A stretch of DNA of 64,000 nt from Sphingopyxis macrogoltabida (GCA_003241685.1 QFPJ01000001.1:62001-126000); one strand, 5' to 3'; shown: positions 19,188-27,815, numbered from the stretch's first letter. Numbers and translations: made by a program. The notes: generated by a model from the sequence alone, not told the origin.

Positions 19188-19820
19188 ATGGCAGCACAAG
19201 CGAAAGACCGGACCAGCGCCCAGGCGCAACAGCCGCACGTCGACGGCCGCCGCGAACGCAGCCGGTCGAGCCGCCGCCGCATCGTTCAGGCGATGATGGA
19301 ACTGATCGCCGCCGGCGACCTGATGCCCAGCGCCGCGCGCGTCGCCGACGAAGCGGGCATCGGCCTGCGCACCGTCTTCCGCCATTTCGACGACATGGAC
19401 TCGCTCTATGCCGAAATCACCGACACCATCGCCGAGCGCCTGCTGCCGATCGTGTCCGCACCCTATGACGGCGAGGACTGGCGCGCGAACCTGCGGGATC
19501 TGCAACGGCGGCGCGTGCGGGTGTTCGAAACGATGATGCCCTTCCGGCTCGCCGCCAACATCAAACGCTATCAATCGCCCTTCCTGATGGGCCAATATGG
19601 CAAGGTGATCACGCTCGAACGCGAACTGGTGCTGCGCCTGTTCCCGCCCGCCGTGCTGGCGAACCGCGTCGCGATCGAGGGATTGTGCGCGGCCCTGTCC
19701 TTCCAGAACTGGCGCGCGCTGCGCCACGATCAAAGCCTGTCGGCCGAGGACGCCGGCACCGTGACCGCGCTGATGGTCGAGGCGCTGGCCGCGCAGATCG
19801 ACGACGCGGCGCGGCGATGA
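19188..19820 (+). CDS. TetR/AcrR-family transcriptional regulator
   Basis: A 210-residue protein. The N-terminal helix-turn-helix is RRRIVQAMMELIAAG...SAARVADEAGIGLRTVFRHFDDMDSLY. The C-terminal ligand domain is not recognisable in detail. ATG at 19188 is chosen because GGAGG lies 5 nt upstream. The earlier ATG at 19161 has no such site and would add residues near the divergent promoter. Its stop overlaps the FGE start (ATGA), so regulator and sulfatase-maturase are made from one message. It probably controls both flanking sulfatases through operators A and B; the ligand may be a desulfated product. Confidence 0.88.
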   Translation: MAAQAKDRTSAQAQQPHVDGRRERSRSSRRRIVQAMMELIAAGDLMPSAARVADEAGIGLRTVFRHFDDMDSLYAEITDTIAERLLPIVSAPYDGEDWRANLRDLQRRRVRVFETMMPFRLAANIKRYQSPFLMGQYGKVITLERELVLRLFPPAVLANRVAIEGLCAALSFQNWRALRHDQSLSAEDAGTVTALMVEALAAQIDDAARR

Positions 19821-20764
19821 TCCAGCCCGCGCTTCCCGCCGCGCTGATCGCCATCGGCCTGTTGTCGGCATGCGGCGACCCGAACGGCGCGGGCGAAACG
19901 AAAGCGGCCACGCGGCAGGAGCCCGAATGCCCGCCGATCCCGGCGCAGGATTATGCGTGGATTCCCGGCGCCACCTTTACCATGGGCGCCGACGCCAGCT
20001 TGCCCGAGGAAGGTCCGGCGCGCGAGGCGACGGTTCCGGGCTTCTGGATCGCGACCCACGAAGTCACCAATGCCGAATTCGCCGAATTCGTGAAGGAAAC
20101 CGGATACAAGACGCTGGCCGAGCGCGATCCGCCGAAGCTCCCCGGCGCGCCGCCCGAGATGCTGGTGCCGGGCGGCGCCGTCTTTACCGCGCCGACCGAC
20201 GGCAATCCCAACTGGTGGCGCTGGGTCGTCGGCGCCCAGTGGCGCCACCCGGCGGGCCCCGAAACCGCCATCACCGGCCGCGACCGCGACCCGGTGGTGC
20301 AGATCGCGCTGGACGACGCGGTCGCCTATGCGCGCTGGAAGGGCAAGGCGCTGCCCAGCGAGGAGCAGTGGGAACTCGCCGCCGCGACCGGCGGCGCCGA
20401 CCGCCACCTGCCGGTCGATGCGTCGGGCAAGCCGCGCGCCAATTATTATCAGGGGGTGTTCCCGGTCCGCGATCTTGGCGACGATGGCTTCACCGGCCGC
20501 GCGCCGGTCGCCTGTTTTCCCGCCGACGATCACGGCGTCCACGACCTGATCGGCAATGTCTGGGAATGGACGACCAGCCGGACGGGCGGCGAAAACAACG
20601 TCATCAAGGGGGGCAGCTTCCTGTGCGCCGCCAATTATTGCGCGCGCTATCGCCCCGCCGCGCGGCAGTTTCAGGAACGCTCGCTAGGCACCGACCATAT
20701 CGGCTTTCGCCTGATCGACACGGCGCGCCCGGCGCCGGCGGCGCCAGAACCAGACAAGAGCTGA
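19817..20764 (+). CDS. Formylglycine-generating enzyme (sulfatase-modifying factor), lipoprotein
   Basis: A 315-residue SUMF1/FGE-domain protein. Seen: PGATFTMG, THEVTNAEFAEFV, GNVWEWT and the active-site segment GGSFLC...YCARYRPAAR with Cys270 and Cys275. Their spacing of five matches the copper-binding catalytic pair of characterised aerobic FGEs. The N-terminus is a lipoprotein signal (LLSAC, cysteine at residue 18), so maturation of the sulfatases would occur in the periplasm. The start overlaps the TetR stop. The last 81 nt overlap the convergent second sulfatase gene. Confidence 0.9.
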   Translation: MIQPALPAALIAIGLLSACGDPNGAGETKAATRQEPECPPIPAQDYAWIPGATFTMGADASLPEEGPAREATVPGFWIATHEVTNAEFAEFVKETGYKTLAERDPPKLPGAPPEMLVPGGAVFTAPTDGNPNWWRWVVGAQWRHPAGPETAITGRDRDPVVQIALDDAVAYARWKGKALPSEEQWELAAATGGADRHLPVDASGKPRANYYQGVFPVRDLGDDGFTGRAPVACFPADDHGVHDLIGNVWEWTTSRTGGENNVIKGGSFLCAANYCARYRPAARQFQERSLGTDHIGFRLIDTARPAPAAPEPDKS

Positions 20765-22555
20765 CAGGGCCAGCACGGCGGCGCCCGCCATCATCCCCAG
20801 CCGGATCAACTGCGGCCGCCCCCGCTTTTCGAAGGCATAGCGCTGAATCTGTTCGTCGGCGGTATAGCCTGCGGGCATGTCCAGCACCCCGTTCGCCGTC
20901 GCATAGGCGCGATAATCCGCCATCATCGCCGCGAAGCGATCGGGCATCGCCGCCGCCAGATCGCGCGTCTCGCCCGGATCGGCCTTGATATCGAACAGCC
21001 GCCAGCGACCGTCGCCCGTTGGCGGCAGGTTGCGAACCAGCTTGTAATCGCCGCGGAACAGCGCCGCATTGCCCGACAGTTCGTAACCGAGCGGCGCGTC
21101 GCCATGGACGCTGCCGTCCGCACCGACCAGCATCGGCACCAGGCTGCGCCCCGTCACCGGCTCGACCGCCCGCCCCTGCCACCTGCCGCCGTGCAGCGGC
21201 ACGCCCGCCAGATCGGCGAGCGTCGGCAGGATGTCGGTGACATACGCGAACCCCGAACTGATCCCACCCGCCGCGATCCGCTCGCTGCCCGGCCAGGCGA
21301 TGATCAGCGGGACGCGCAGCCCGCCTTCGGTCGCGCTGAACTTATAGCCCGACAGCGGCGATGCGGCCGCGCTCGCCCAGCCGGGTCCGATGTTGCTGAA
21401 ACTGTTGCGGCGGCCGATATTCGCCAGCGACGTGTCGTATCGCAGGTTCAGGAACAACCGCCCGCGTCGCGTCGCATAGGGATTGGTCGGTTCCGCGCCA
21501 TTGTCGGACAGGAAGACGAAGATCGTCCGGTCATAATCGCCGCTGGCCTTCAGGTGGGCGACCAGCCGCCCGACCTCGCGGTCCATCGCGGTCGCCATGC
21601 CGGCATAGGCCTGCATCACGCGCACCGCCGCCGCGCGTTCATCCTTGTCGAGTGCCGCCCAGTCGGGCGTCGTCGGCATCGTCACCATGGCGACGCCCGC
21701 CGGAACGATGCCCAGCGCCGCCGCACGTTTCGCCCGGGCCGTCCGCAGCGCGGTCCAGCCGTCGCGGTACAGCGCCGAATAGCGCGCGATGTCGCTGTCG
21801 GGCGCCTGCACCGGGATATGATTGGCCAGAAAATTGATCGACGCGAAAAAGGGGCGGCCGCTCGCCCGGTCCGCGTCGATATAGTCCATCGCCTTCTGCA
21901 CGACGAAGCGCGAGGAATAATAATCGGACGGCAGGGTCGCGGCCTTGCCGTTTTCGGTCCAGTTCGCCTTGTCGTAGAGAATTTCGATCGGGCGCTGCTC
22001 GAAATTGTCGGCACCCGAATCGGCCAGGCTGAACGCGCGATCATAACCCCGCGCATGGGGCAGCCGCGCCGGGTCGCTGCCCAGATGCCATTTGCCGGTC
22101 AGATAGGTGCGATAGCCCGCCGCCTTCAACAATTGGGCGATCGTCACCACCCGGTGGTTCATCACCGTATCATATCCGGGCTTGCCCTTGTGCGCGTCGG
22201 GAATCGTCTCGGGCATATTGCCCAGGCCCGCGCGGTGATTCATCACCCCGGTCTGGAGCATCGCGCGGGTCGGCGAGCAGGACCCCGCAACGTGGAAGTT
22301 CGAAAAGCGCATGCCCGCCCGCCCCAGCGCGTCGATATGCGGCGTGGCGAATTCGGCACCGAACGCGCCGACATCGGTAAAGCCCCAGTCATCGGCAAGC
22401 AGGATGACGATGTTGGGCCGTTGCGGCGGCGGGGCAGCGGGCTGCGCCTGCAAGGGGGCCGCGGCGAGCGCGGACGCGAGGGAAACAGCGGCAGCGCGCC
22501 GGACCCAGCCAAGCCGCCCCGGCCGCCATAGGATTTGCTTGCGCCCTGCCATCAT
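20684..22555 (-). CDS. Type I sulfatase (Cys-type) with C-terminal membrane anchor
   Basis: A 623-residue arylsulfatase-like protein. Signal peptide at residues 18-38 (AAAVSLASALAAAPLQAQ), then NIVILLADDWGFTD. The CSPTR motif has Cys93 for formylglycine formation. TGKWHLGSD and LSDNGAEPT follow. Residues about 590-612 form a transmembrane segment followed by RRRRRARR, predicting a tail held in the inner membrane with the catalytic domain in the periplasm, alongside the lipoprotein FGE. Two ATG codons open the gene (22555 and 22552). Operator B lies 17 nt upstream. Its 3' end overlaps the FGE gene by 81 nt, tail to tail. Confidence 0.9.
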   Translation of the reverse strand: MMAGRKQILWRPGRLGWVRRAAAVSLASALAAAPLQAQPAAPPPQRPNIVILLADDWGFTDVGAFGAEFATPHIDALGRAGMRFSNFHVAGSCSPTRAMLQTGVMNHRAGLGNMPETIPDAHKGKPGYDTVMNHRVVTIAQLLKAAGYRTYLTGKWHLGSDPARLPHARGYDRAFSLADSGADNFEQRPIEILYDKANWTENGKAATLPSDYYSSRFVVQKAMDYIDADRASGRPFFASINFLANHIPVQAPDSDIARYSALYRDGWTALRTARAKRAAALGIVPAGVAMVTMPTTPDWAALDKDERAAAVRVMQAYAGMATAMDREVGRLVAHLKASGDYDRTIFVFLSDNGAEPTNPYATRRGRLFLNLRYDTSLANIGRRNSFSNIGPGWASAAASPLSGYKFSATEGGLRVPLIIAWPGSERIAAGGISSGFAYVTDILPTLADLAGVPLHGGRWQGRAVEPVTGRSLVPMLVGADGSVHGDAPLGYELSGNAALFRGDYKLVRNLPPTGDGRWRLFDIKADPGETRDLAAAMPDRFAAMMADYRAYATANGVLDMPAGYTADEQIQRYAFEKRGRPQLIRLGMMAGAAVLALSALVWFWRRRRRARRVDQAKADMVGA

Positions 22556-22571
22556 CCCTTCCCCCGGATTA

Positions 22572-22594
22572 TTATGGCATTACCTATGCCAATA
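22572..22594. promoter_or_regulatory. Palindromic operator B upstream of the second sulfatase
   Basis: Arms TTATGGCAT / ATGCCAATA around TACCT, the same architecture as operator A at 19096-19118 (17 of 23 identical). It sits just upstream of the sulfatase start, within its likely promoter. The pair indicates one regulator for both sulfatase transcripts. Confidence 0.6.
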
Positions 22595-22658
22595 TATGGC
22601 GGGACGCAATGCCGCCCATGTTGGCGGCTCTTTCGGGGTTGGGGCGAGGGCGCCCGTC

Positions 22659-22682
22659 TCCCCTCCCGCTGGCGGGAGGGGA
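22659..22682. repeat. REP-like GC hairpin
   Basis: An 11-bp perfect stem (CCCCTCCCGC core) with a 2-nt loop, in the space between the second sulfatase and the enoyl-CoA hydratase gene. No T-tract follows on either strand, so it looks like an extragenic palindrome rather than a terminator. Confidence 0.5.
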
Positions 22683-22769
22683 TGTCAGCTTAAGTCTTGA
22701 ACCTCCGCAACCGGCCGAAATCCGCCGCCATCTGGCCGATCGCCTTGTCCGCTGGCGGCGGGGCGCCGA

Positions 22770-23561
22770 TCAGCGTTCGCGATATTCCGGCGGGCGCTTG
22801 CCCAGGAACGCGGCCAACGCTTCCCGATGGTCCTCGGTCGCCGACAGGATCACCTGTTGCCGGTCTTCGATCGCCATCGCCGCGTCCAGGCTCTGCGCAT
22901 CGATGTTGAAGTTCAACGCCTGTTTGGACAGCCGCAGGCCCCACGGCGCGGTCGCCAGCATCTCGTCCGCCAGCGCGAGCCCGCGATCGAGCAACGCTTC
23001 TTCCTCGACGATTTCACTGACCAGTCCGGCGCCGAGCGCGCGCGCGGCATCGATGAAACGCCCGGTCAGGATCATCTCCGACGCCAGGCTGGCCCCAACG
23101 AGGCGCGGCAGGAAATAGCTCGACGCCATGTCGCAGCCGCCCAGCCCGATGCGGATATAGGCGGCGTTGCAGCGAAAGGACGGCGCGGCATAGCGCACGT
23201 CGGACGCCAGCATCAGCGACAGGCCGCCGCCCGCCGCCGCGCCATGGCCCAGCGCGATGATCGGTTGGGGACAGGCGCGCATCTTGCGATAGATATTGCC
23301 GATATCGGTCTGGGTCCGCAGGGTGCGCAGCACGGGCGTCTCGTCCGACGTGCGATCCTCCTGAATGTCGAGCCCGGCGCAAAAGCCGCGTCCCGCGCCG
23401 CGCAGGATGACGACACGAACATCCTGGCGGTCCGCAAGCCCGCCGAAATAATCGTTGAGCTCGCCGACCAGCCCCCCATTCAGCGCGTTCAGCCGATCGG
23501 GCCGGTTGAGCGTCGCGATCTCGACCTGCCCCCGCGCCTCGATCAGCAGCGCGCCGCTCAC
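22770..23561 (-). CDS. Enoyl-CoA hydratase/isomerase family protein
   Basis: A 263-residue crotonase. Oxyanion-hole segments are GRGFCAGLDI and GAAAGGGLSLMLASDVRYAA. The body continues GLGGCDMASSYFLPRLVG...GRFIDAARALGLVSEIV. The start is a GTG at 23561 that overlaps the SDR stop (GTGA), giving translational coupling. The only upstream ATG lies far inside the SDR gene in another frame. It would hydrate or isomerise an enoyl-CoA in fatty acid or branched-chain acid breakdown. Specificity is not readable. Confidence 0.88.
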   Translation of the reverse strand: MSGALLIEARGQVEIATLNRPDRLNALNGGLVGELNDYFGGLADRQDVRVVILRGAGRGFCAGLDIQEDRTSDETPVLRTLRTQTDIGNIYRKMRACPQPIIALGHGAAAGGGLSLMLASDVRYAAPSFRCNAAYIRIGLGGCDMASSYFLPRLVGASLASEMILTGRFIDAARALGAGLVSEIVEEEALLDRGLALADEMLATAPWGLRLSKQALNFNIDAQSLDAAMAIEDRQQVILSATEDHREALAAFLGKRPPEYRER

Positions 23562-24334
23562 AGCGTCTGCCCGTCGTCGATCGTGATGACGCTGCCGGTA
23601 ATTCCCAGCGCGGCGTCCGAACAGAGCATCAGCAGGGGCGTGTGCAGGTCGCTGGGCGGCCGCATCCGCTGGCGCGGAAAGCTCTGGACCATCTTGGCGC
23701 CGACATCGCTGTCGAACAGTTCCGCGGTCATTTCGGACTCGAAATAACCGGGCTGGATGACGTTGACGCTGATCCCGCGCCGCGCCCATTCGCGCGCCAG
23801 CGCCTTGCCCAGATGACGCACCGCCGCCTTGGTCGCACCATAGACGGAGGTCGCGGGAAAGATTTTCTCTGCCGTGATCGATCCGATGATGACGACGCGG
23901 CCATGCTGCTTTTCGCGCGCGCCCGCCGCGTCCAGCCGCCGCGCACCTTCCGTGACGGTCAGGAAGACGCCGCGCACATTGGCGGCGAGCAGGAAGTCGA
24001 CATCCTCGACGCTGAGCCCCATCGCCATCTTCTCGGTCGCGACGCCCGCGTTCGCGACGATGGTGTCGACGGTGCCGAAGGCGGCTTCCGCGGCGTCATA
24101 GGCGGCCTTGGTCGATGCCTCGTCGGTCACGTCCATGCTGACGGCGATCGCCTGCCCGCCTGCCGCCTCGATCGCGGCAACCTGTTCCGCCAGCTTGTCC
24201 GCCCGGCGCGCGGCCAGCACGACCCGGGCGCCCGCCGCCGCGAGCGCCTTCGCAAAACCCGCGCCAAGCCCCGACGACGCGCCGGTGACAAGCGCGACAC
24301 GCCCCGTCAGATCGAATTTGGGTAGCTCCGCCAT
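23558..24334 (-). CDS. Short-chain dehydrogenase/reductase
   Basis: A 258-residue classical SDR: cofactor motif TGASSGLGAG near residue 18, NAGV, a Ser in GSITAEK and the catalytic YGATK. It ends in SVITIDDGQTL. GGGAGAGAG precedes the ATG. It forms a two-gene operon with the enoyl-CoA hydratase, behind a 16-bp palindrome of LiuR type, so a 3-hydroxyacyl-CoA or related alcohol is a likely substrate. Confidence 0.9.
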   Translation of the reverse strand: MAELPKFDLTGRVALVTGASSGLGAGFAKALAAAGARVVLAARRADKLAEQVAAIEAAGGQAIAVSMDVTDEASTKAAYDAAEAAFGTVDTIVANAGVATEKMAMGLSVEDVDFLLAANVRGVFLTVTEGARRLDAAGAREKQHGRVVIIGSITAEKIFPATSVYGATKAAVRHLGKALAREWARRGISVNVIQPGYFESEMTAELFDSDVGAKMVQSFPRQRMRPPSDLHTPLLMLCSDAALGITGSVITIDDGQTL

Positions 24335-24373
24335 CTCTCTCCCTTTCGCTGCCGTGGATCGCCTTGGCCGCGA

Positions 24374-24389
24374 TTGACGTTAACGTCAA
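24374..24389. promoter_or_regulatory. LiuR-like operator, perfect 16-bp palindrome
   Basis: TTGACGTTAACGTCAA, a perfect palindrome 40 nt upstream of the SDR start. It resembles the operator described for MerR-family LiuR regulators of branched-chain and fatty acyl-CoA breakdown. A close copy occurs at 57610-57625 next to acyl-CoA carboxylase. No MerR gene lies in the window. Confidence 0.6.
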
Positions 24390-24443
24390 CCAGCCGTGGG
24401 GACGACGGCGATGAGAACAAAAAGGGATTGACGAACCAAGAAT

Positions 24444-24458
24444 GTTCTTATAATGTTC
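24444..24458 (-). promoter_or_regulatory. LexA-type box (GAAC-N7-GAAC) over a promoter
   Basis: On the plus strand GTTC-TTATAAT-GTTC. It overlaps a minus-strand promoter candidate TTGTTT-N17-TATAAG pointing at the SDR/enoyl-CoA hydratase genes. A plus-strand TATAAT is also present, but no gene follows it on that strand. The motif matches the alphaproteobacterial SOS box, yet the downstream genes are not repair genes, so function is uncertain. Confidence 0.4.
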
Positions 24459-24531
24459 TCATCGTGCACAAACAACCTATTCCCCCGTCACAGCCGCCAA
24501 GCGTGGCGGACGGGGGATAAAGGCTTCCGAT

Positions 24532-26343
24532 TCAGGCGGATTCCGGCGGCTTGACGATATATTGGTCGCGTTCGTCGACCGGAATATTCCCCCGGATCAG
24601 GTGCCGGCTCGCATAGACACCGGCGCAGATGTCGATATCCAGCCGCTCCTGATCGTGCCGCCGCGTATCCGCGATGATATCGGCGATCGTCTCGTCATCG
24701 ACCTCCATGCGCCGCAACGCTTCTTCGGCCAGCACCAGCGCCGATTCGAACGTTTCGCGCATCTGGAAATCGACGCCCGCGTGAACCAGCTCGATCGCAT
24801 GTTCGCGATCGAAGGCGCGCGAGAGAACCGGGGTGCTCGGAAATTCCGCCTTCAGCAGCTCGACGATTTTCAGCGTGGTTTCGCGGTCGTCGGTGGCGAC
24901 CACGACCAGCTTCGCCTTGTGCGCCCCGGCGGCGTGCAGGATGTCGAGCCGCGTGCCGTCGCCATAATGAATCTTGAAACCGAACGCCTTGGACTCGCGG
25001 ATCGCGACCGTGTCGGTATCGATCAGCGAGATCGAGCAGCCGTTGGCGAACAGCGGCTGGCTGACGATCTGGCCGAACCGGCCGAACCCGATCATCAATA
25101 CGCTGGCGCGCAGGTCGTGGGCGACGTCCAGATCGTCCGTCCGTTCCACCGGCTTGGGCATGTATCGGTCGTGCAGGATGATCATGATCGGGGTCAGCAC
25201 CATCGACACGATGATGATCGCGGTCAGGATCGCGTTGCTTTCGGCGTCGATGATTCCGACGCCCATTGCGGCGGCGTAGAGGACGAAGGCGAACTCCCCG
25301 CCCTGCGCCATCAGCACCGCGCGTTCCGCCGCCTCCGCCCGGTCCGCCTTGAACAGCCGGGCGACGGTGTAGATGACGAGCATCTTCAGCGTCATATAGG
25401 CCGCGACCGATATGGCGATCAGCCCGGCATTGGCCGCCACGATATTCAGGTCCAGCGCCATGCCGACGCCCAGGAAGAACAGGCCGAGCAGCACGCCGCG
25501 AAAGGGTTCGACATCGGCTTCGAGCTGGTGACGGAACGAGGATTCGGACAACAGGACGCCGGCCAGGAAGGCCCCCATCGCCATCGACAGCCCCGCGACC
25601 TGCATGAGCAGCGCCGACCCCAGCACCACGAGCAACGCGGCCGCCGTCATCACTTCGCGCGCCTTGGCCCGGCCGAGCAGGCGGAACATCGGATCGAGCA
25701 GATAGCGTCCGGCCAACACCAGACCCGCGATCGCCGCCAGCCCGATGCCAACCGCGAGCAGCCGGTCCTCGGTCGAAACCGCTTCGCCGCCCGGCGCCAG
25801 AAAGGCGACGAGCGCAAGCAGCGGGACGATCGCCAGATCCTCCAGCAACAGGATCGCGACGACGCGCCGCCCCTTCGGCAGCCCCATCGCATTGCGTTCG
25901 TCGAGCATCTGCATCGCGATCGCGGTCGATGTCAGCACGAAACCCGTTCCGGCGACAAAGCTTGCCGCGACGGGATAGCCCAGCGCCAGCCCGACCAGGA
26001 TCAGCAGCGCGATGGCGCCGCCGACCTGTGCCGCGCCCAGCCCGAAAATCTCGCCGCGCATCGCCCACAACCGCGACGGCTGCATCTCCAGCCCGATGAT
26101 GAACAGGAACATCACGACGCCCAGTTCGGCGACGTGCAGGATCGTCTGGGCGTCCGAAAAAAGCCCGATGCCGAACGGCCCGATCGCAAGGCCGGCAGCC
26201 AGATAGCCCAGCACCGACCCCAGCCCCAGCCGCTTGAACAGCGGCACCGCGATCACGGCGGCGCCCAGCAGCACGACGATCGGCACCAGGTCGAATCCGT
26301 GCGCGGCAGCCTCGGCGGCATGCGTTGCGGTGTCTGCGGCCAT
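24532..26343 (-). CDS. Kef-type cation:proton antiporter (CPA2) with TrkA-N domain
   Basis: A 603-residue protein. Residues about 15-390 are a 12-helix CPA2 exchanger (GLEMQPSRLW, LLLEDLAIVPLLALVAF, GGEFAFVLY). A cytoplasmic RCK/TrkA-N nucleotide-binding domain follows (VLMIGFGRFGQIVSQPL, near residue 412). KefB/KefC proteins exchange potassium for protons under glutathione-adduct control. ATG at 26343 is chosen over an upstream GTG because AGGGGGAC precedes it. No KefF/KefG ancillary gene is adjacent. Confidence 0.9.
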   Translation of the reverse strand: MAADTATHAAEAAAHGFDLVPIVVLLGAAVIAVPLFKRLGLGSVLGYLAAGLAIGPFGIGLFSDAQTILHVAELGVVMFLFIIGLEMQPSRLWAMRGEIFGLGAAQVGGAIALLILVGLALGYPVAASFVAGTGFVLTSTAIAMQMLDERNAMGLPKGRRVVAILLLEDLAIVPLLALVAFLAPGGEAVSTEDRLLAVGIGLAAIAGLVLAGRYLLDPMFRLLGRAKAREVMTAAALLVVLGSALLMQVAGLSMAMGAFLAGVLLSESSFRHQLEADVEPFRGVLLGLFFLGVGMALDLNIVAANAGLIAISVAAYMTLKMLVIYTVARLFKADRAEAAERAVLMAQGGEFAFVLYAAAMGVGIIDAESNAILTAIIIVSMVLTPIMIILHDRYMPKPVERTDDLDVAHDLRASVLMIGFGRFGQIVSQPLFANGCSISLIDTDTVAIRESKAFGFKIHYGDGTRLDILHAAGAHKAKLVVVATDDRETTLKIVELLKAEFPSTPVLSRAFDREHAIELVHAGVDFQMRETFESALVLAEEALRRMEVDDETIADIIADTRRHDQERLDIDICAGVYASRHLIRGNIPVDERDQYIVKPPESA

Positions 26344-26435
26344 TTGTCCCCCTGCGTGTCCCTGTTCGAGAATCACGATCTAGAACATGCGGGCAAGGAC
26401 CGCCAGCGGCAGGGACCGAAGGAACCCGGCGGCGA

Positions 26436-27815
26436 TCAGCATTCGACGACGCTGACCGCCAGTCCGCCCTTCGACGTTTCCTTATATTTGTCGCGCATGT
26501 CGCGGCCCGTCTGGAGCATCGTCGCGATTACCGTGTCGAGGCTGACGACATGCGTGCCGTCGCCGATCATCGCGATGCGGCTCGCGTCGATCGCCTTGAT
26601 CGCGCCCATCGCATTGCGTTCGATGCACGGGATCTGCACCAGCCCGCCGATCGGGTCGCAGGTGAGGCCGAGGTTATGCTCCATGCCGATCTCGGCGGCA
26701 TTTTCGACCTGCGCGTTGGTGCCGCCCAGCGCCGCGGTCAGCCCCGCCGCCGCCATCGAACAGGCGACGCCGACCTCGCCCTGGCAGCCGACCTCGGCGC
26801 CCGAGATGCTGGCGTTGCGCTTGTAAAGCGCCCCGACCGCACCCGCGGCGAGCAGGAAGGTGCGCACGCCCGCCGCATCGCCGCGATAGCTGCGCCGGTA
26901 ATAGCGGATGACCGCCGGGATGATCCCGGCCGCGCCGTTGGTCGGCGCGGTGACGACGCGGCCGCCCGCGGCATTTTCCTCATTCACCGCCATCGCCCAC
27001 AGGTTGATCCAGTCCATCATCGCCATCGGATCGGACAAATTGGCTTCGTAGCGGGCGCGAATGTCGGCGGCGATCTGGGGCGCGCGGCGACGGACCTTCA
27101 GCCCGCCGGGCAGGATGCCGCTGCTCGAACAGCCAGCGTCGATCGACGCGTCCATCGCCGCCGCGACCGCGTCCAGCCCCGCCTCGACCTCTTCGAGACC
27201 GCGATGCGCCAGTTCATTTTCCAGCATCATCCGGGCGATGCTCTTGCCCGATGCGGCGCCCATTTCGATCAGGTCGGCGCCCGAGGTGAAGGGGAAAGGC
27301 AGATCGACCTCGTCCTCGGCGCCGCGGCTGTTGCGCCCGGCCTCATCCTCGTCGACCACGAAGCCGCCGCCGATCGAAAAATACATGCGCTTGACCAGAA
27401 TTTCGCCCTCGCCGTCGCGCGCGGTGAAACTCAGCGCATTGGTGTGAAAGGGCTGGCGCTGGCGCATCTGGAACTTGAGGTCGCGCTTCGGTTGAAAACG
27501 GACGCGCACGCGCCCGAGCAGATAGAGCGCCCCCTCGGTCTCCGCCCGCGCCCAATGCGCCTGAATCGCGGCAAGGCTGGTCGAGGCGGGAATCTCGCCC
27601 GCCAGCCCGGCGACGAGCGCGGTGTCCGACGCGTGTCCCTTGCCGGTCAGCGCGAGCGATCCGTAAAGATCCGCCTCGACATGCGCCGTCCGCTCCAGCA
27701 GCCCCTGCGCATCGAGCCACAGCCCGAAGCGGCGTCCCGCGACCATCGGCCCCACGGTATGCGAGCTGGAAGGGCCAACGCCGATCTTGAAAAGTTCGAA
27801 CAGGCTGATCGTCAT
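26436..27815 (-). CDS. sdaA: L-serine ammonia-lyase (iron-sulfur type)
   Basis: A 459-residue single-chain L-serine deaminase (serine to pyruvate and ammonia). The N-terminal beta domain opens with VGPSSSHTVGPM. The alpha domain has GCQGEVGVACSMAAAGL and CDPIGGLVQIPCIERNAMGA, whose cysteines hold the [4Fe-4S] cluster. Length is normal for the fused single-chain type. It is transcribed alone, downstream of sodB on the same strand and separated from it by a long palindromic repeat. Confidence 0.95.
   Translation of the reverse strand: MTISLFELFKIGVGPSSSHTVGPMVAGRRFGLWLDAQGLLERTAHVEADLYGSLALTGKGHASDTALVAGLAGEIPASTSLAAIQAHWARAETEGALYLLGRVRVRFQPKRDLKFQMRQRQPFHTNALSFTARDGEGEILVKRMYFSIGGGFVVDEDEAGRNSRGAEDEVDLPFPFTSGADLIEMGAASGKSIARMMLENELAHRGLEEVEAGLDAVAAAMDASIDAGCSSSGILPGGLKVRRRAPQIAADIRARYEANLSDPMAMMDWINLWAMAVNEENAAGGRVVTAPTNGAAGIIPAVIRYYRRSYRGDAAGVRTFLLAAGAVGALYKRNASISGAEVGCQGEVGVACSMAAAGLTAALGGTNAQVENAAEIGMEHNLGLTCDPIGGLVQIPCIERNAMGAIKAIDASRIAMIGDGTHVVSLDTVIATMLQTGRDMRDKYKETSKGGLAVSVVEC

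Noticed and set aside
24480..24516. GC-rich hairpin (CCCCCGT...ACGGGGG) after the Kef antiporter gene
   Set aside because: Stem is plausible but no T-run follows on the minus strand, so I do not list it as a terminator.
24562..26826. 754-codon plus-strand frame opposite the Kef antiporter
   Set aside because: His/Arg/Gln-rich shadow frame with no motif; the minus strand encodes a complete CPA2-TrkA protein.
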